The notes under the pieces: model-generated
Databases searched by the model: none
What the model was told of the DNA's origin: nothing
The model's input: the letters and a program-made list of their open reading frames with translations, nothing else
In this document: positions 60,830 through 64,000 of the stretch, in pieces
Layout: each line of letters starts with the position of its first letter
How positions within the stretch are numbered: the stretch's first letter is position 1
Origin: Cephalopachus bancanus
Taxonomy: Eukaryota > Chordata > Mammalia > Primates > Tarsiidae
Assembly (NCBI GenBank): GCA_027257055.1
Contig: JAPVLO010000039.1
Span: forward strand, 5,424,501 to 5,488,500
Direction: 5' to 3'
DNA: 64,000 nucleotides
Made by a program: the position numbers and the translations under genes

Positions 60830-63490
60830 TAAAATTGTGATCAAATATACATAACATACAAGTTACCATCTTATCCACCTCTTTTTTTTTTTTGAGTCAA
60901 GGTCTCATTCTGTCACCCAGGCTGGAGTACAGTAGCACGATCATGGCTTACCAAAGCCTTGATCTCCTGGGCTGAGGCAATTTCTACCTCAGCCTTCCAA
61001 GTGGCTGGGATTACTGGCACAGAAACACTTGGCTAATTTTTTGGTTTTTTTTAAGAGATGAGATCTTGCTACGCTGGTCTCAAACTCCCGGGCTCAGCCA
61101 TCCTCTTGCCTCAGCCTCCCAAAGTCCTGGGAGCCACCATGCCTACGCACTTTTAAGTTCAGCAGCATTAAGTACATCACATAGTTGTACATCCATCACA
61201 ACCCTCTATGTCCAATTTGTTTTTCATACCCCTAAACCGAATCTCTGTTCCCATTAAACAATAACTCCCCATTCCCCTACCCCTGGCAACCACAGCTCTA
61301 CCTCCTGTCTCTATGAATTTGACCAGTCTAGTATCTTACTATGTGTCAGAATTTCCTTCATTTGTTTTTTATTTGGAGTCTCACTCCGTCGCCCAGGCTG
61401 GAGTGTAGTGGCACACCCACAGCCACCCCAGCGTTGACCTCCTGGGCTCCGACGATCCTTCTGCCTCAGCCTTCTAAGCAGTGGGAACTACAGGTGCACA
61501 CTACCATGCTTGGCTAACTTTCTGATGTACTGTAGATGAAGTCTCGCCAATTGGCCCTGGCTGGTCTCGAACCGGCAGGCTCAGGCAGTCCCCTCGCCTT
61601 GGCCTCCCAAAGTGCTGGGATTACAGGCTGAGCCACTGAGCCCGGCCTCCTTCATTTTTAGAGCTGAAAGATATGGCGAGCCTCTCGAGGGCCACAGGAG
61701 GAAGATGGCCGTGGAGTCATACGTCACCCAGGAGGAGATCAAGAAGGAGCCAAGGAAGTCAATCGACCTCGAAAAGACGTGCCCGCTGCTGCTGTGCGTC
61801 TTCACCACCGCCAATGGCCCCACCACCGCATGGACGAGTTATTCTCCGGGAACCTGCCATCCAGTGAGCTGCAGATCTACACCTGGATGGATGCAACCTT
61901 GAAAGAACTGACTAGTTTAGTGAAAGAAGTCTACCCAGAAGCTAGAAAGAAGGGCACACACTTCCATTTTGCCAGCGTTTTCACCAATGTTAAAAGACCT
62001 GGTTATCGAGTTAAGGAGATTGGCAGCACCATGTCTGGCAGAAAGGGGACTGATGACTCCATGATCCCGCAGTCGCAGAAGTTTCAGATAGGAGAATATT
62101 TGGACATAGCGATCACCCCTCCAAACCCAGGCGCCACCTCCCTTGGGGTGCATGAGACCATATTAGATTCTGTCTACTAGTTCTTGAATTTATTTTTCAG
62201 TTATGTAATAAGTGTATGTACCCTCCTCCCCCCATTATTGTCATTAAGCCTTTAAATTCTAAGCAAATTATAATGCATCTACTTAGACGCTAGCTCTGGA
62301 TGTGCTGGCATCACTAATAGAAAGTCTGTATGTTCAAGCCTTACTGTAAAATTTGAAGAAAAGTGCTCTTAGCATTCTGTGTGCAACCACATTGTTAAAT
62401 ACACGTGTGTCATAAAAAAAAGAAGCTGAATGATATTCCATTGAATGTATACAGTACATTTTGTTTATCCATTCATCTGCCAATGGACACTTGGGTGGCC
62501 TTTACCATTTGGCTGTCAAGAATAATGCTGCTGTGAACATGGTTGTGCAAATATCTGTTTGAGTTCCTGCCTCCAATTCTCTTGGGTGAATACCCAAAAG
62601 TGAAATTGTCAGATCACATGGTAATTCTGTTTAACTTTTTGGAGAACTGTCACACTGTCTGCCAGTGGCAGCACCATTATACTTTCCTACCAGGAATGCA
62701 CAAGAGTTCCGAGTTCTCCACATCCTCACCAGCACTTGTTATTATTATTATTATTATTATTTTGTAGCAGTCATCCTAATGGGTGTGAAGTAATATCTCA
62801 TCATGGTTTTGGTTTGCATTTCCCTTATTCTAAGTGATGCTGAGCATCTTTTAATGTACTTATTAACTGTTTGCGTATCTTCTTTGGAGAAATGTGTATT
62901 CAAGGTCTTTGTCTATTTAAAATTTTTTTAAAAAAAATTTTCAGAGATGAGATCTCACTCTGTTCTCAAGGCTGGAGTGCAGTGCCATGGATCACAGCTC
63001 ATCACAGCCTTGAACACCTGGACTTAAATGATCCTCCCACCTCAGCCTCTTGAGTAGCTGGTATTACAGGTGCACACCACCGCACCCAGATCCTCTTGCC
63101 ATTTTAAAATCAGGTTATTTGAGTTTTTGTTGCTGTTGAGCCATAGGAATTCTTTATATATTCTAGGTATTGTTTTTGCTTGTAAGACAGAGTGTGTCTC
63201 TGTTGTCCAGGCTGGAGTGTAGTGGCATGATTACAGCTCACCACAGCCTCAAACTCTTGGGCTCAAGTGATCCTCCTGTCTCAGCCTCCTGAGTATCTGG
63301 GACTACAGGTGTACAGACAGGGTCTCACTGTGTTGCCTAGGCTGGTCTTGAAATTCTGGTCTCATGCAGTCCTCCCATCTCAGCACCCCAAAGTGCTGGA
63401 GTTACAAGCATGAGCCATGCATGCACCTGGCCTATCTATTCGGGATATTAGTCCCTTAGCAGATGCATGATTTTCAAATGAACCTTCTTT
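60830..63490 (-). mobile_element. Antisense L1 3' region hosting Alus and SAP18
   Basis: Pieces at 60830-60880, 61146-61374, 62424-62930 (GCTGAATGATATTCCATTGA; AATGCTGCTGTGAACATGG), 63093-63180 and 63433-63490. Inverted Alus at 60881-61145, 61375-61648 (CCTTCATTT duplicated), 62930-63092 (monomer) and 63181-63432. Confidence 0.83.
61675..62423 (+). pseudogene. SAP18: SAP18 processed pseudogene
   Basis: Intronless copy of SAP18, a subunit of Sin3-HDAC and exon-junction (ASAP) complexes. The ATG at 61705 opens MAVESYVTQEEIKKEP. One base is lost near 61816, and the true frame resumes as PSSELQIYTWMDATLKELTS and KRPGYRVKEIGSTMSGRKGT. A second shift near 62130 changes the C-terminus. About 245 bases of 3' UTR and an A-run (62413-62420) follow. 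The copy is flanked by an imperfect target-site duplication, AGCTGAAAGATAT (61662) and AGCTGAATGATAT (62424), and lies inside an old antisense L1. It is broken and probably nonfunctional. A short 5' UTR stretch is retained, so the copy is near full length. Confidence 0.93.
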
Positions 63491-63544
63491 TAGTCCCCTT
63501 GTCCTAGCCCTGTTTCCACCTGCCACAAGCCCTTTGCACATGCT

Positions 63545-64000
63545 CTCCCTCTTTGTCTTATCTTTTGACTATAATGTGTCTGGGTGTGGATCTCTTTGAG
63601 TCTGTCCTACCTGGAGTTCACTGAGATTCCTGGATGTATAGATTAATGGTTTTTTTATTTTAGAAATAAACTTGGAAGTTTTCAGTCATTGTTTATTTGA
63701 AATTTTTTTGTTCTCTCTTCTGGTACTCCCATTATGCATATGCTGGTGTACTTAAAGGTATCCCACTTTTCTCTGAGGATCTGCTCATTATAATTCATTC
63801 TATTTCCTCTCTGTTCTTTGGGTTGTATAATCTCTGTCAATCTAGCTTCAAGTGTGTTGGTTCCTTTTCTGCCAGTTCAAACATCCTCGTTTTGTATATG
63901 AAGAGGTGGAAATTCAACCATTTAGATTATTTGAATCCAAGAATCAAATAATCTCTTAGTCTGCAAGTCACGTATTCAATCATTTATTCATTGCATAAAT
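63545..64000 (-). mobile_element. Antisense L1 fragment
   Basis: GTGTCTGGGTGTGGATCTCT, GTACTCCCATTATGCATATG and TGTATAATCTCTGTCAATC match old L1 in reverse; it runs off the right edge. Confidence 0.65.

Overview
This is nuclear DNA from a primate. It is packed with Alu elements (about 80 copies or fragments), which occur only in primates. The youngest Alus are not of human/anthropoid, lemur or galago type: they share a lineage-specific form with GGCTCAGCCTGTAATCC at the 5' end, a GCGGG-TTCGAGA-CCCGC hairpin in the left arm and CTACAATAAATC in the linker. I infer a tarsier; that is inference from the Alu type, not proof.

One protein-coding gene runs leftwards through positions 49684 to 2564 and probably past the left edge. 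I could join fourteen exons on the minus strand with GT/AG borders and matching phases (967 codons so far). The product looks like the orthologue of human C16orf96, an uncharacterised coiled-coil protein related to QRICH2 (DUF4795 family). The first coding exon is at 49265-49684. A 19.9 kb first intron follows, then exons 2-5 (26434-29376, including one 1,228-base Pro- and Ala-rich exon), then nine short exons between 22702 and 2564. Everything right of 49684 appears intergenic or upstream.

No second intact gene was found. There is a processed pseudogene of SAP18 (61675-62423, frameshifted, with target-site duplication) and a full-length U6 snRNA copy (33440-33546) fused to a truncated LINE-1.

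The rest is transposon strata: old L1 tails, MLT1-type LTRs, Tigger and hAT DNA transposons, MIRs, then several generations of Alu. The clearest record is at 33119-36628, where five insertions are nested: L1 > Tigger > Alu > U6-L1 chimera > young Alu. A 39-bp minisatellite (7995-8302) and a GC-rich block with two CTCF-like motifs flank exon 11. Two local duplications (92 bp and about 200 bp) lie between exons 8 and 10.

The most unusual pattern is in the young Alu family. Its left arm has acquired a tRNA-like A box and a T-arm-like hairpin around the B box, and its right arm a newly closed 9-bp hairpin.
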